A DNA stretch of 64,000 bases from Siphonodentalium dalli (GCA_032622095.1 CP136061.1:172801107-172865106); one strand, 5' to 3'. Positions 35,843 through 46,180 are shown, counted from the stretch's first letter. Notes: a model not told the origin generated them from the letters alone. A program made the numbers and translations.

Positions 35843-36430
35843 GTGTGCTCACTGCACAACTACTATTACATTCGTAATCACAACATATTTGACGATATGA
35901 TCCTTTGGACTACTTTTGATGGGGCGATGTTCAACCTTTCTCATGATTTTATAATAGTGTCAGTATATATCCCCCCATCCAATTCCTCTTATTGGGGAAA
36001 TAAAGATCCCGAATACTGCATTTACAACAAACTAACATCGGCTTTGGACAATTCAAAGTCAGACGATTTTATAATGTTAGCAGGCGATTGGAACGCCCGC
36101 TGTGGTAACCTCGCTGATCACATCACGAATGACGATAATGCGCACGTGCCACTTCCGATAGATTATCAACTAGACGACTGTAAGCCACGTCAGAGTATGG
36201 ATGTTTCAATTAATACCTTCGGGCGAAAATTAATATCATTATGTAAGTCCTCACATCTGAGGAGTGTTAATGGTCGCACCACGGGAGACTACACCGGTGC
36301 CTTCACTAGTTACTAATCAATGGAGCAAGTGTTGTAGATTATGCCCTTATCAATGCAGATTATTTATCTGCGTGAAGGGTCCCAGTGAACTTTCTGATCA
36401 TTGTCCACTATCCGTCCACATTAAAATGAA
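35843..36430 (+). pseudogene. LINE endonuclease domain
   Basis: APE-like endonuclease that nicks the target for reverse transcription. Visible blocks are IIVSVYIPPS, MLAGDWNARCGNLADHI (the catalytic D-x-N) and, after a frame change near 36316, GASVVDYALIN and then SDHCPLSVHI with the terminal catalytic SDH. An in-frame stop after LSA at about 36372 and the frame changes mean it cannot be translated whole. The frame starting at 35843 begins inside the domain, so the N-terminus is missing or lies upstream in decayed form. Confidence 0.8.
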
Positions 36431-36872
36431 ATATAATACGAGCCAACAAAGAGTGAAAAAACACAAATTTCAAAAGCCAAGATGCAAACGTTTATGGACC
36501 AAAACTAGCAGAGACTGCGCACTAATAGCCACATATACCTCGAACATCAGACACAGGCTAGCAGTATTCAAATCAAAAGTTTTTTCCGAATACAATGGAA
36601 GGAACGATGAGATGCGTCTTATATGGCGGACATACATAGAGATATCAACGACCAATGTACAAAGCCAATTAAGGCACACGACAACAAAATCAGAAATAAG
36701 AAACGCAAATGGTTCGATATAGACTGCAAAATTGCAAAGAAAGAAATGTCGAACTCATTTGCTGAAATGAAAAGATCTCCCTTTGAACGCCAACTCATTT
36801 TGCGCTATTTCAAAGCCAGAAAGAAATACTAGAAACTAAATAAATACATATATATAACAGTTCATACAGAAG
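36431..36872 (+). pseudogene. LINE linker between endonuclease and RT
   Basis: Recognisable KRKWFDIDCKIAKKEM and LRYFKARKKY blocks correspond to the W-F-D-x-x-C and Y-x-x-x-R-K-x-Y positions of CR1/jockey-like polyproteins. The frame is open in two pieces, broken near 36620-36700, and ends with a stop at 36830. Confidence 0.7.
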
Positions 36873-38409
36873 ATGGTTGAAAGCCTAAACGGGTTAGAAT
36901 ATGACAACCCAAAAGAGTACTGGAGAATACTAAACCGTTTAATGGCCCGAAAGAATCAAACATCAATAGAACCGGACCCCGATAAATTGGTAGATTTCTT
37001 CAAGGAATTATACAATAAATCAAACTCAAATATGCCAGGCGAACGGTCAGATGAGTGGGAACCAAAATTCGACCACAAATTAAATAACAAACCTATAAGC
37101 ACAACCAAAGTACTCTCAAGCTTATCCAAACTGAAAAATATCAAATCTCCCAGCCCAGATAACATATCTAACGAGTTTCTCAAAACTGTGATACCTTCTA
37201 TGATAGACGAAACACTGAAGCTCTTTAATCAGATTTTAAGCACAGGATATTATCCTCCAGAATGGAGCAATTCCGTACTTTCTGCTATATATAAACGAGA
37301 GGCCAATCACGATCGGCAGATGTTTAACCCATACCTTGGCAATAGCGATTAGCTATAACTGATAATTGGTCAAAGATATGATCACAGTAATCCATATATC
37401 AGTACCTAACTTAAAATCAAAAGCTCAAATAATTTGTCTTAAATAGCGGTCAAAGTATTTGGGGTGGGGAAGGAGTCGTTTTATAACTCATAACTCTCAA
37501 ACTCTATCTGTATTTCGGGCTGAGAAACTCGCATACCAAATTTGGTTCCGATCAGATAAAAATTGTTTGAGTTATGACAGCATGCATGAATTCGAAGTCG
37601 AAAAGTGCCATAACTCCGTAAAAAAAACTCGGATCAAACCCATATTCGAACTCGAGAAACTCATATACAAAATTTGGTTCCGATCGGATAGAAAATATTT
37701 GAGTTATCGCAGCATGTGTAAAGTGTCTATGGACAGACAGACAGACGGACGGACGCACGACGAGTGGTCAATCCGGACGTCAACACTATGTTTACCATAC
37801 TATGGTATGGGTAAACATAAAAAGGTGATCATCGGGACCCGAATAACTATTGGGCAATAGCTATTAGCAATACCATTGGGAAATTGTTCAATAAGATAAT
37901 CAACACTCGAATTAACGATTACCTGGAGGTGAACACAATTATTAGTGATAACCAATTCGGATTCAGAAAGAACCACATAACCCAAGACTGTATGTTTATA
38001 CTGAAGTCTATTATTGACAAATATAAAAACAACAAGAAGCCGATCTATCTCGCGTTTATTGACTTCAAAAAAGCATTTGATTCCGTAAATAGGGAGGTTT
38101 TATTCAAGAAACTGGAAAATCTGCAAATAACAGGTAATATTTTAGAAACACTATGCTCAATGTACTCTTCAAGTAACTACATTGTCAAAACTTCTCAAGG
38201 TCAGGCAGAACCATTTATGTCGACAATAGGAGTCAGACAGGGGTGTTCACTGTCACTAACGCTCTTTAAAATATTTATAGACGACACTAAAACAATCTTT
38301 AACGAATCATGCGGCTCGTGTACTCTACAACAATAAAAAATAAATCATCTTATGTTTGCAGACGACCTCCTCCTAATTTCCGAAAGCCATAATGGTCTAC
38401 AAAGATCTC
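36873..38409 (+). pseudogene. LINE reverse transcriptase, interrupted
   Basis: The fingers region begins EYWRILNRLMARK and includes LKNIKSPSPDNISNEFLK and PPEWSNSVLSAIYK, where a tandem-core element is inserted (37296-37820). The frame resumes KGDHRDPNNYW and continues through NQFGFRKNH, motif A AFIDFKKAFDSV (38045-38090) and GVRQGCSLSLTLF. After a frameshift near 38335, motif C is FADDLLLIS with the FADD box at 38355-38366. A piggyBac-like element interrupts it at 38414. Catalytic aspartates are intact, but the frame is not. Confidence 0.88.
37296..37820 (+). mobile_element. Tandem-core element inserted in the LINE RT
   Basis: Begins cgagaggccaatcacgatcg and includes tgtttaacccataccttggc. 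It has ~2.5 core units (accaaatttggttccgatca), a GACAGACG microsatellite (37730-37755) and ends in the palindrome tttaccatactatggtatgg plus gtaaacat. 5' tgtttaacccatacc and 3' ggtatgggtaaaca are near inverted repeats. Joining the LINE across it gives IYKKGD, the expected RT motif. Confidence 0.82.
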
Positions 38410-38413
38410 TTAA

Positions 38414-39560
38414 CTCTTTCACTGCCATGCAGCACCACAGACATATCTGCCACTGCCAAGCATACTATACATGTACATGTAGCATATTGCTGCTAAATAC
38501 ATATGAATTGGGTATTTCTCAATAACTTTTGTATCTGCTGAGCTATTTTCATGACACTTGGTATGCATGTAGGTATTGGTCTGGGGAATTGAAAACACAT
38601 CACAGTCCACCATTGTCACGTGACCACAATCACGTGACCACAAACAAGATGGCCACCACCCCAAAATATGAGAAAATTTCTGTATTTCTCAATAACTTTT
38701 GTATTTGTAGAGATATTTTCATGAAAGTTAACTTAAAATGGCATGTAAGTAGGTAGCAGTATTGGGAATAGAAAATATGTTCTAGTCCGACAGTGTCACA
38801 TTTCACGTGACCACGATCATTTGACCACAAAACAAGATGGCCGCCATCCCGAAATATAAGATAATGTAAGTATATTTCTGCTAAATACATATTGATTGGG
38901 TATTTCTCAATAACTTTTGTATCTGTAATGGTATGTTCGTGGAACTTGGTGCACAGTTAGATATTGGACTTGCAATTGAAAACACTTCCCAGTCTGCCAG
39001 TGTCATGAGAACGTGACCACATGAGGGTCACAAGACCGTGACCACATGATCACTAAACAAGATGGCCGCCACACCGAAATATAAGGAAAATGCATTATTT
39101 CTCAATAACTTTTGTATCTGCAGAGATATTTTTGACGATATTTGGTATGTAAGTTGGTGTTAGTAGTGAGAACCGAAAACAAGTTAGTATATTTCTGCTA
39201 AATAAATATATTATTGGTATTTCGCAATAACTTTTGTATATGCAGAGGTATATTCCTGAAACTTGGTATGCAGGTAGGTATTGGTCTCTGTGGAATGGAA
39301 AACACTTCCCATACCAGGAGGGTCACGTCACCGCGACCACTTAATCGCAAAACAAGATGGCCGACATCAAGAAATATAAAAAAAATAAACCAGGAGTTTC
39401 TCGTTAAAAATTATTACATCACGTACAGTGTTTTCACAGAATAATATAAAGTTACTTCCCACGGATTGATGTTACGGGACGAAGGTGTCAGGATTCGACT
39501 CAAGTCGCGATCGGCAGTGTATGGGTAATTCGACTCAAGTCGCGATCGGCAATGAAAGAG
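38414..39560. mobile_element. piggyBac-like non-autonomous element (TTAA duplication)
   Basis: Flanked by TTAA at 38410-38413 and 39561-39564, with terminal inverted repeats CTCTTTCACTGCC and GGCAATGAAAGAG. A TTAA duplication with such ends is the piggyBac/Looper signature. The interior holds five or so ~180-190-bp units with atttctcaataacttttgta, cgtgaccac and aacaagatggcc, and near the right end a duplicated ttcgactcaagtcgcgatcg. No transposase. Removing it with one TTAA restores the LINE frame (GLQRSLNKVVKY). Confidence 0.85.
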
Positions 39561-39564
39561 TTAA

Positions 39565-40007
39565 TAAAGTTGTTAAATATTCAATCGATAATCATATGCC
39601 AATTAACATCAACAAGACTGAGGTGATGGTACTAAACTATCATGCCATTATGGACGCCTCCTTCACAATTTTATGATGCGAATTGAAAATTTGTGACCAG
39701 TTTACATATCTAGGATTAATATTTGCGAAAAACAAAGGTTCAAACTCGCACAAGAGGCTTTGAGCAACAAAGCACTTAAAGTTATACACAAATTACGATG
39801 AGAAATGACAAATCGATATAATCTACCCATACCCCTGGCAATCAAACTTTTCAACACGCTAGTGAAACCGATCCTGCTATACGGAAGCGAAATATGGGCT
39901 CCAGAGATTTCACGTAATGATAAATCACCCGCAGAGAAGATACATGTAATCTTCTGTAAAATGATACTCGGTGTAGGGTCAAAGGCGGTTAATCACGCAG
40001 TGAGACT
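39565..40007 (+). pseudogene. LINE thumb and downstream region
   Basis: SIDNHMPININKTEVMVLNY is the characteristic N-x-x-K-T-x-V-M block after the FADD box. It is followed by CDQFTYLGLIF and, in a second frame from 39805, LFNTLVKPILLYGSEIWAPE, then MILGVGSKAVNHAVR. At least two frame changes occur. It ends at the hAT-like insertion. Confidence 0.82.
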
Positions 40008-41151
40008 CAGGCCTCAGCTCACAAGGCGACTCGGGTGAGATTGTCACCTTACTGTCGCTGACTTCGCCCTATCGTCGCTCTAAGGCAAAATCGAAGTCGC
40101 CTTCAATTTTAGGGGGAATTTTTTTTCTTTTTCTTAATTTTTTTTCTAGTTTTTTCCCAGACATGTCCGTATATAGATGAATTGTGGCGGCCATCCCAAA
40201 AAGAAACAGACGATGCAGAGACAAAGACCCAAGTGTTTAAAATAAAAAATAAAATATGACCTATTGTTTTGTGTTGTTATTCAGTCGCCTTTGTTCCCTT
40301 TGCGGTAATGAATGTTAATCATGAATGTTTTGACACGCTGAAAACACGATGAGATGTTCGCATCTGTGTTGTTACTAACCATCGTGAGTGTCACAAATAA
40401 ATGTTTTAATTAACTTAAAAGACCGCCGTCCCGCTTTTCAGATATAAAACAATTACGACATTATATGTGTATCTACCAGGCGCTTCGGAAGTTCGTTTCG
40501 GTAACGCGTTGCACTTTTTGAAGAGACCGCATCGCATTTTTTGAAGAGACCGCTTCCGTAAATAAATGTCAAGTTTATTGCTTTAATCGGATTATACCAG
40601 TGATGTTGGCATTAATTAAGGGAGGCCATTAATTAATAAAAGCTTTAGCAATAAAACTAAAAGCTTTTGCAACTCCTTTGTTAGTTAGTCCTTATTGTTT
40701 ATTTTAGGAGACACCCACATTACAGCCGTGACCAAATTAAACTTACAAAGTTACATGCATCATGATTCAGACTGTACAAACGTATCTTCCAAGCTGCAGT
40801 CTAGGAAATAATACTACTTCCATTTAGTTAAATATTAACTACTACTGTAACTTTATAATTGTCTTACTTAAATGATATAGCTACCCAAAACATTTCCAAA
40901 ATTTTTAAATGTATAATAACAATTAATTAGGCTAATTTCAGATAAAGTCAAATTTTTTTAGTTTTATTTCTTATTTTATCTTTTTATAATTTTGTATTGA
41001 TGTTATAAAATAAAGCGATATTTGAAAATTGTCAATTTTTGGTAGTCTCCTCACTTCTCCCTTAAGTCTCCCTAAATTTCCTGAAGTCTCCCTAAATTTC
41101 CTGGAGGGAGACTTCAAGTCTCCCTGTTCTGAACCCCTAGGCTGAGGCCTG
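40008..41151. mobile_element. hAT-like non-autonomous element, 1144 bp
   Basis: Terminal inverted repeats CAGGCCTCAGC / GCTGAGGCCTG are flanked by 8-bp duplications gtgagact (40000-40007) and gtgagatt (41152-41159), the hAT signature. The ends are asymmetric in content: the left is rich in gtcgc/gacttcgcc blocks and the right has repeated agtctccctaaatttcctg. No transposase ORF. Excising it with one duplication restores the LINE reading NHAVRLELGKNPI. Confidence 0.88.
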
Positions 41152-41862
41152 GTGAGATTAGAACTTGGCAAAAATCCGATACACGTGGACTGCATATCGC
41201 AAGCGCTTAAATTCTTAAAGCTGGTCAGTGAAGACCACCCCAACTCAATTATCTGTGAAGCTTTCCGATCTAGTGAATCGCGCACATCTAAAACCTCACT
41301 TCGATCAATGAAGGAAAAATATATTGCATCATTAAATGCACGGAAGTATTATGTATATTTCAAATTATTATATTAACGAAATCACAGAAAGAATGAAAGA
41401 TGAATACATAAACACACACATCATTAGCGCGGACAATCCACACAGCAAATTGAGAACGTACCAAAATTTCAAAACCGTATTCCGAATTGAACAGTATCTA
41501 CTAAAAATCAAGTCAATAAAAAACGAGAACAGTTTTGTAGATTGCGAATTAGCTCTCACACACTGGCAATTGAAAAAGGCAGACATAAGCAGCCCCCAAT
41601 GCCCGCTAATGAATGAGTATGCAAATATTGTGACTCGGGATCAGTTGAAGATGAAAAACATTTCGTTCTTTACTGTCAAAAATATGTCGAATTGAGAAAA
41701 GACCTTTTCGAGAAACTAGCAGCGAAAAACTTTATGATCACAGAAGCCAGTGATTTGGAGAAATTTATATATATTAAGCGAAACGATGAGGAGCAATCCA
41801 GTGATGTGATCAGCAAAGCTATGAGCAACTTTTTCATAGCTCGTGAGACTACTAACAGCTGA
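41152..41862 (+). pseudogene. LINE C-terminal region with CCHC motif
   Basis: Continues LELGKNPIHVDCISQALKFL. Through two frame changes (near 41350 and 41610) it reaches RTYQNFKTVFRIEQYLLKIK and CKYCDSGSVEDEKHFVLYC, a C-x2-C...H-x4-C motif (from 41620) common at the C-terminus of CR1/L2/jockey-like ORF2. It terminates at TGA 41860-41862. Confidence 0.82.
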
Positions 41863-41993
41863 AGTTAGATAATACTCAATCTTTCGAACACCGACTGGCA
41901 CTACTGACTTATATGTATATATGTATAGTGTTAAAATGTGTTTTACATTATATTGTGTCACCATTGTGTATACATGCATACGGCTCTCAAGAG

Positions 41994-42570
41994 CAGCGTC
42001 CGCGCTGGACCAAAATTTACGGTTGCCAAATAATTTGCCAAATGAAAATATTTTTTGCCAATTTTTTTTAGAATTTGCCAAATGGTATCCCTGATAGTAC
42101 CATTTTCTGCAACATTAAGTTTTATTTTTAGACACTCGCGGTTTGAATGACTTTTGATATCGACAGAAATCAGTTAGTTAATAATTATACTCGCATTGTG
42201 GTATATCATACAACAATAAACCAATCACGGAACAATAAAATGATAGCAGATTGCTTCGTTAAGAGGATTAGCTATGTAAACACAACCACACTAAAGACGA
42301 GTAACCCCTCCATCCATCCATACTAAATGCTATCAGATTAACTGCATCTTAATAGAGGTGTTAACTTTGCCTAAACCGCAAAAACACCACTAATATAATA
42401 AATGTTTTAGAGTTTCCTGAAATGAATGGTATTAATTGACCACTATTTGTCAACTGTCTTGAGGAATTAAAAAGTGACTTGCCAAAACTTTTGCCAAATG
42501 AAAATATTTTTTGCCAAATGTGAATTATTTTTGCCATTGGCAAATTTGGCAAGTGGCAGCGCGAACCCTG
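41994..42570. mobile_element. hAT-like MITE in the LINE 3' UTR, 577 bp
   Basis: Perfect 8-bp duplication ctcaagag at 41986-41993 and 42571-42578. Ends CAGCGTCCGCGCTG and CAGCGCGAACCCTG are inverted repeats with four mismatches. Both flanks carry tttgccaaatgaaaatattt motifs. No coding sequence. Confidence 0.88.
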
Positions 42571-42592
42571 CTCAAGAGCGTCTTTATGCTAA

Positions 42593-42613
42593 TAAATCTA
42601 TCTATCTATCTAT
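42593..42613 (+). repeat. TCTA microsatellite tail of the LINE
   Basis: aaatctatctatctatctat directly follows the LINE 3' UTR; short tandem 3' tails replace poly(A) in CR1/L2-like LINEs. Confidence 0.75.
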
Positions 42614-42745
42614 GCTGAAACTACGACATGTTATCCATATAATGATAACTAACTATTTGAAAGTGAGTTTGATCCATACTTATGTGATGAAATATTGCAA
42701 ATCAAATTATCTGGAACAGTATTTATTGAGTTCAAACATTTTTAA

Positions 42746-42992
42746 GCACTGTTCACACCTGACATGCGTTACCATGGTGACGTCATCACAATTATGTGAC
42801 GTCATTTATCGGCAGGTGATGCAAATTGATGGGTAATCATCATTGGTCATGACAATATATTGGTTTCCATACCTACATTACATATAAATACGAGTATGAA
42901 TGCCCTACATCTGAGACACAGCATTTCCATATATACTGCTGTAAACCAGATGTCCTGACCAATTTACTTAAGTAAATTCGGTGGTGAAAGAG
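42746..42992. mobile_element. Possible TTAA-flanked MITE
   Basis: TTAA at 42742-42745 and again at 42993-42996. The ends gcactgttcacacc and ggtggtgaaagag are only roughly inverted, but the right end matches the piggyBac-like terminus at 39560. Tentative. Confidence 0.35.
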
Positions 42993-44150
42993 TTAAGACT
43001 TCACATATTATTAAAGTCGTCACGACATCATGACAGTTTAGAGAAATTGACAACTACATTCAGAACATATCAAAGTATTCAGTCATTGCAAGATGAATCA
43101 CTCGAAGTTTGACTATCTATGAACACTACCACACCATGATAGATGACAAAACACGTCGTTAAATTTGGAGGAGTGACCTTGGAAATAGGTCCGAAATCCA
43201 TATTTGGCTGCCACTTTTTGCTATGCGAAAAACAAAATTCGGAATCAGTGATAATTTTGCCATAAGAAAACACTAGTCCCAATAGTTCCTTGTTTATGGC
43301 ATCACCACCCCCTCCATCCACACCTAGAATATAATCATTAAAGTATTTGTATTTAATGTAATCACCTCATCCCTGTCCACAGATTAACTTTTGGTAAAAT
43401 GGCTTCCTTTTTTAAGGATCGTTCCAGTAGCTGAGATGGTTGTATAGGTCATTACAGTGTGGGCTAGGTGAGGCAGTGACTAATTTTCAAGCATAATCTT
43501 AATACGCGATGATGTTGAGCATCCAAGTTGAAAGTGTGATCTTTTAATTTTGTTTGTTTCATCAAGCGACATTTAAAAGAAGGTCAGGAAAGCATCAGGA
43601 AGATTTACACCAACAATCTGCTGCATTTACCATGTTCTCAATACAATCATATGAATAATGAATATCAGGAGATGCAGGGTATTATATGAGGGGGGACTCT
43701 CTGATAAGGGAAATAGTGTAGAACATGGCAGAGTTCATCAGAATTACAGAGGAGTTTCCATCGAAGTCTGCTGGATTTGAATGCACTCATATCAGTTACT
43801 CTGTTTTTACTAGGAAACACATCAGAATTTTTATTGCCATCCATGGCAATGGAGAATTCACCAGTCATGGTTGCACTGTACTTCAGCTACGAGGTAGTAC
43901 AGAGGTATACCCCTCTGTTAACATATTATTTTCATTGTTTCATATTATTACATCTGTATTGTTTGATTAATTGGCAGTAATAATTAGTGATGCACTCTCT
44001 GTTTCGATTCAGATTCAGTACTTTATATATGCACATAAATTGTGTCATTTCACTTCACTTTCATTGTATCAAAGTACACTTTATTCGCATCAAAGTTCAC
44101 ATTATTCATCACTGATCGTCATATTATCTAATATTCTAGCAAATCCATTA
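42993..44150. other. Intronic sequence without supported gene
   Basis: Short frames at 43079-43321 (minus) and 43725-43970 (plus) have no recognisable domain or splice support. Confidence 0.4.
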
Positions 44151-44365
44151 ATACTCTAGATTGGTTGAGCGTGTAACTTGATTGGTCAATGAGTAGAGGT
44201 CAGTGGGTAGTTAACACAGAAGAGGTCATGAGGTGGTGTGCGGGTATATTGCGAGTATGTTTTCCCGTTGAGATTTGCGGGTAGTTTGTGCGGGTATATG
44301 GTTAACTACCCACTGACCTCTACTCATTGACCAATCAAATTACACGCTCAACCAATCTAGAGTAT
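44151..44365. repeat. 65-bp near-perfect inverted repeat with 85-bp loop
   Basis: 44151-44215 and 44301-44365 are reverse complements with one visible mismatch (gtgtaacttg against gtgtaatttg). The arms contain attggtcaatgagtagaggt. The loop has gcgggtatat repeats. It could be a foldback MITE or part of a retroelement terminal region, because the hammerhead-like motif lies 40 bp further on. Confidence 0.9.
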
Positions 44366-44404
44366 AAAAGGACAGGCAAAATCCACTTCTGCCCACGCCA
44401 TTCT

Positions 44405-44445
44405 GGTCCTGATGAAGATACACCAGTTATCGAAAGTGCTAGACC
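44405..44445 (+). ncRNA. Hammerhead-ribozyme-like motif (type I, minimal)
   Basis: In order: GGTC, CTGATGA, GATA-CACCAGT-TATC hairpin, GAAA, GTGC, TA, GACC. The GGTC/GACC pair (stem I, extendable by T-A), GATA/TATC (stem II), a two-base-pair stem III (AG/CT) and the TA cleavage position follow the hammerhead arrangement. Very short stem III is typical of hammerheads in Penelope-like retroelements. There is one unpaired A between CTGATGA and stem II. Activity is unknown. Confidence 0.5.
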
Positions 44446-45634
44446 ATTACAAGGATTTTGCTTAGATTGAGAGCCTCCCTGGAGGATTCTCCTTGACTTT
44501 AATTTATTTCCTTACAACTCAATCTTTGCACTATGGCCACCAGCATCTCTTTCACCAGTGTCACATCATGTGACAACAATCTCACTACACCCAGCGTGTC
44601 CCTGACTACAGTCACGCACGCACGACCCACAGAAAAGCACACCAGTGAGCAAAGAAAGAGAGGTAGAGTTGATGTTTACTCAACGCACATTACAGCCACT
44701 AGGCGGCATTAACAAGAAGGACTTTCAGTCGCATTTTTATTACTAAAACCAAATGAGTCATGCATAGCAACAATACATTTAATCAGTTGTGTCCACTTTG
44801 AGTATATTGTACCTATTTATGTCAAGTTCCAAAGAGCCAATTGTGACCTACCTTTTAACTCCGACTGAGTTTCAAGAGACCCATACATTTTATAGTAATC
44901 AGGCGGCTAGTATTTAGAGCCTATAAACTCGACTAGTAGAAGATGCATTTTTCAGGCTCCCATTCCCACGAACATACACTCATTGATAATATTCATAAAT
45001 GGTTTATTGTTCTTCAATTTGACTCCCCACGTGACTGATCATGGTCAGTTCATTTATTTTTCAGCATGTGTTCATCACACAGCACATGAGACAGAAAACT
45101 CACTACGTCAGACCGTGTGCATGCAGGTGGGTGTGGACTGATGAATTGGGCTGGGGTTTTTAATTCGGGGCTGTATGTCAGAGGTAACCATTGATTTTGA
45201 ACAGTCCCAGCAATGTGTCAATCACAAGCAATGGAACTTAGATTGATGCAGATCGATAATAGCTTACTATACATTAAAAATTACAATAAGTGATCTGTTA
45301 ACAATATTTTCAAAGTTACAAACAGCATTTTTACTTGTTATTAAATGATAAAAATCGCAGTTTCAATATATTTAAATTTTATGTCATACGTACCTATATT
45401 GAAATACTGCCCAGCACAACTATGTCCACTTGTGAATTGACGCATTGTATCTGCCAACGCATATAAATAATTCTGATAATTATTCCTCATACTTTATTTT
45501 GAGAACTGATAGATATAGTAATCACTTGCCCCAGCTATAGGTCGTGGATTATGACTGATCAATTCAGTTACCATTTTACTATATCAACGTACTTTATTTT
45601 CAGTGGACTTTATTCAGTAGGTTTAATAATTAAA
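44446..45634. other. Intronic sequence, no recognised feature
   Basis: No gene or repeat recognised. Confidence 0.4.
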
Positions 45635-45900
45635 CTAGCAGAGTTTTGTACTTTTGTGGCCTTTCAGGTCTGATCTCATCATATTTTCTGCTCTCATCAC
45701 AACTGAGTTTTGTTCTAATAACAGCGGATTAAACCACTCCATTTTCAGCTCTGACATCGTCAGAGTTTCTGCTCTCGTTACAGCGGAGTTTTTAAAATCT
45801 AATAAAAGCAGAGTTACAGCTTCGGTTTCAGTGGAGTTTCTGTCAATTTGGACGGAGTTTCTCATAATTACCACCAGAGTTTATACTGGAGGAAAAACTC
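45635..45900. repeat. Irregular GAGTTT-motif array
   Basis: About nine copies of (a/g)gagttt(c/t) spaced 15-40 bp, mixed with tttctgctctc and gcggatta. The unit is too irregular to define. Confidence 0.4.
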
Positions 45901-46036
45901 TGGTGTTAGTTTCAATTTCACAAGCGGGGACATGTGTTTTTGAGCAAAGAAAAAAATCTGTTCTCCGGCGGAATTTCTGTTTGAAATTTGACAATCAGTT
46001 TTAAACCTATATTAGATTAATAAGTAAATTGTGTAC

Positions 46037-46180
46037 CTTTGGGATATAGGAAAGCCAAGTGAGTAGTTTCATAACTCCTTCAAAGTCATCTGCAACTACA
46101 TCATGTGTGACACCATTGTTGTACATAATGTCTATTCCCCCCAGTTGGTTGTTACTGGTGTAAACCTCACGACCAAGAAC
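46037..46180 (-). CDS. ACC: Acetyl-CoA carboxylase, carboxyltransferase-domain exon (upstream of two)
   Basis: The 144-bp minus-strand exon of 48 codons starts after a tttatttgcag acceptor and ends AAAG|gtacac. Both boundaries are in phase 0. It encodes [20 protein letters not shown] followed by [20 protein letters not shown] and TWLSYIPK. This matches the acetyl-CoA carboxylase carboxyltransferase N-subdomain, where NNGVTH and DDFEGV are strongly conserved. It continues directly into the exon at 21630-21750. The exon before it (expected to end in a GAGALNK-type sequence) is not visible up to 64000, so that intron exceeds 17.8 kb. No broken residue is seen. Confidence 0.94.

Larger units (their letters stand above)
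35843..42613 (+). mobile_element. Degraded non-LTR retrotransposon (LINE) with four later insertions
   Basis: In order on the plus strand: APE-type endonuclease, linker, reverse transcriptase, C-terminal CCHC motif, stop at 41862, short 3' UTR, and a TCTA tail at 42593-42613. The coding part is interrupted at 37296-37820, 38414-39560 and 40008-41151; the 3' UTR is interrupted at 41994-42570. The style is jockey/CR1-like, with an RT lacking an RNase H and a 3' microsatellite tail. Clade assignment is uncertain. It is antisense to the host gene and sits in its 24-kb intron. Several frameshifts show it is dead. The true 5' end is not resolved. Confidence 0.85.
21751..46036 (-). other. ACC: 24.3-kb intron of the acetyl-CoA carboxylase gene
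   Basis: The donor is gtacac at 46036 (minus strand) and the acceptor ag at 21751. The two exons are consecutive in the protein: family members have about twelve residues between LSYxPK and DPxDR, and the predicted join also gives twelve. The intron holds the right Helitron array, the LINE with its insertions, several tandem-core elements, and the palindromic and hammerhead-like features. Confidence 0.85.

Noticed and set aside
43079-43970. Possible small genes on both strands
   Set aside because: No domain, no supported splice sites, and opposing frames overlap.
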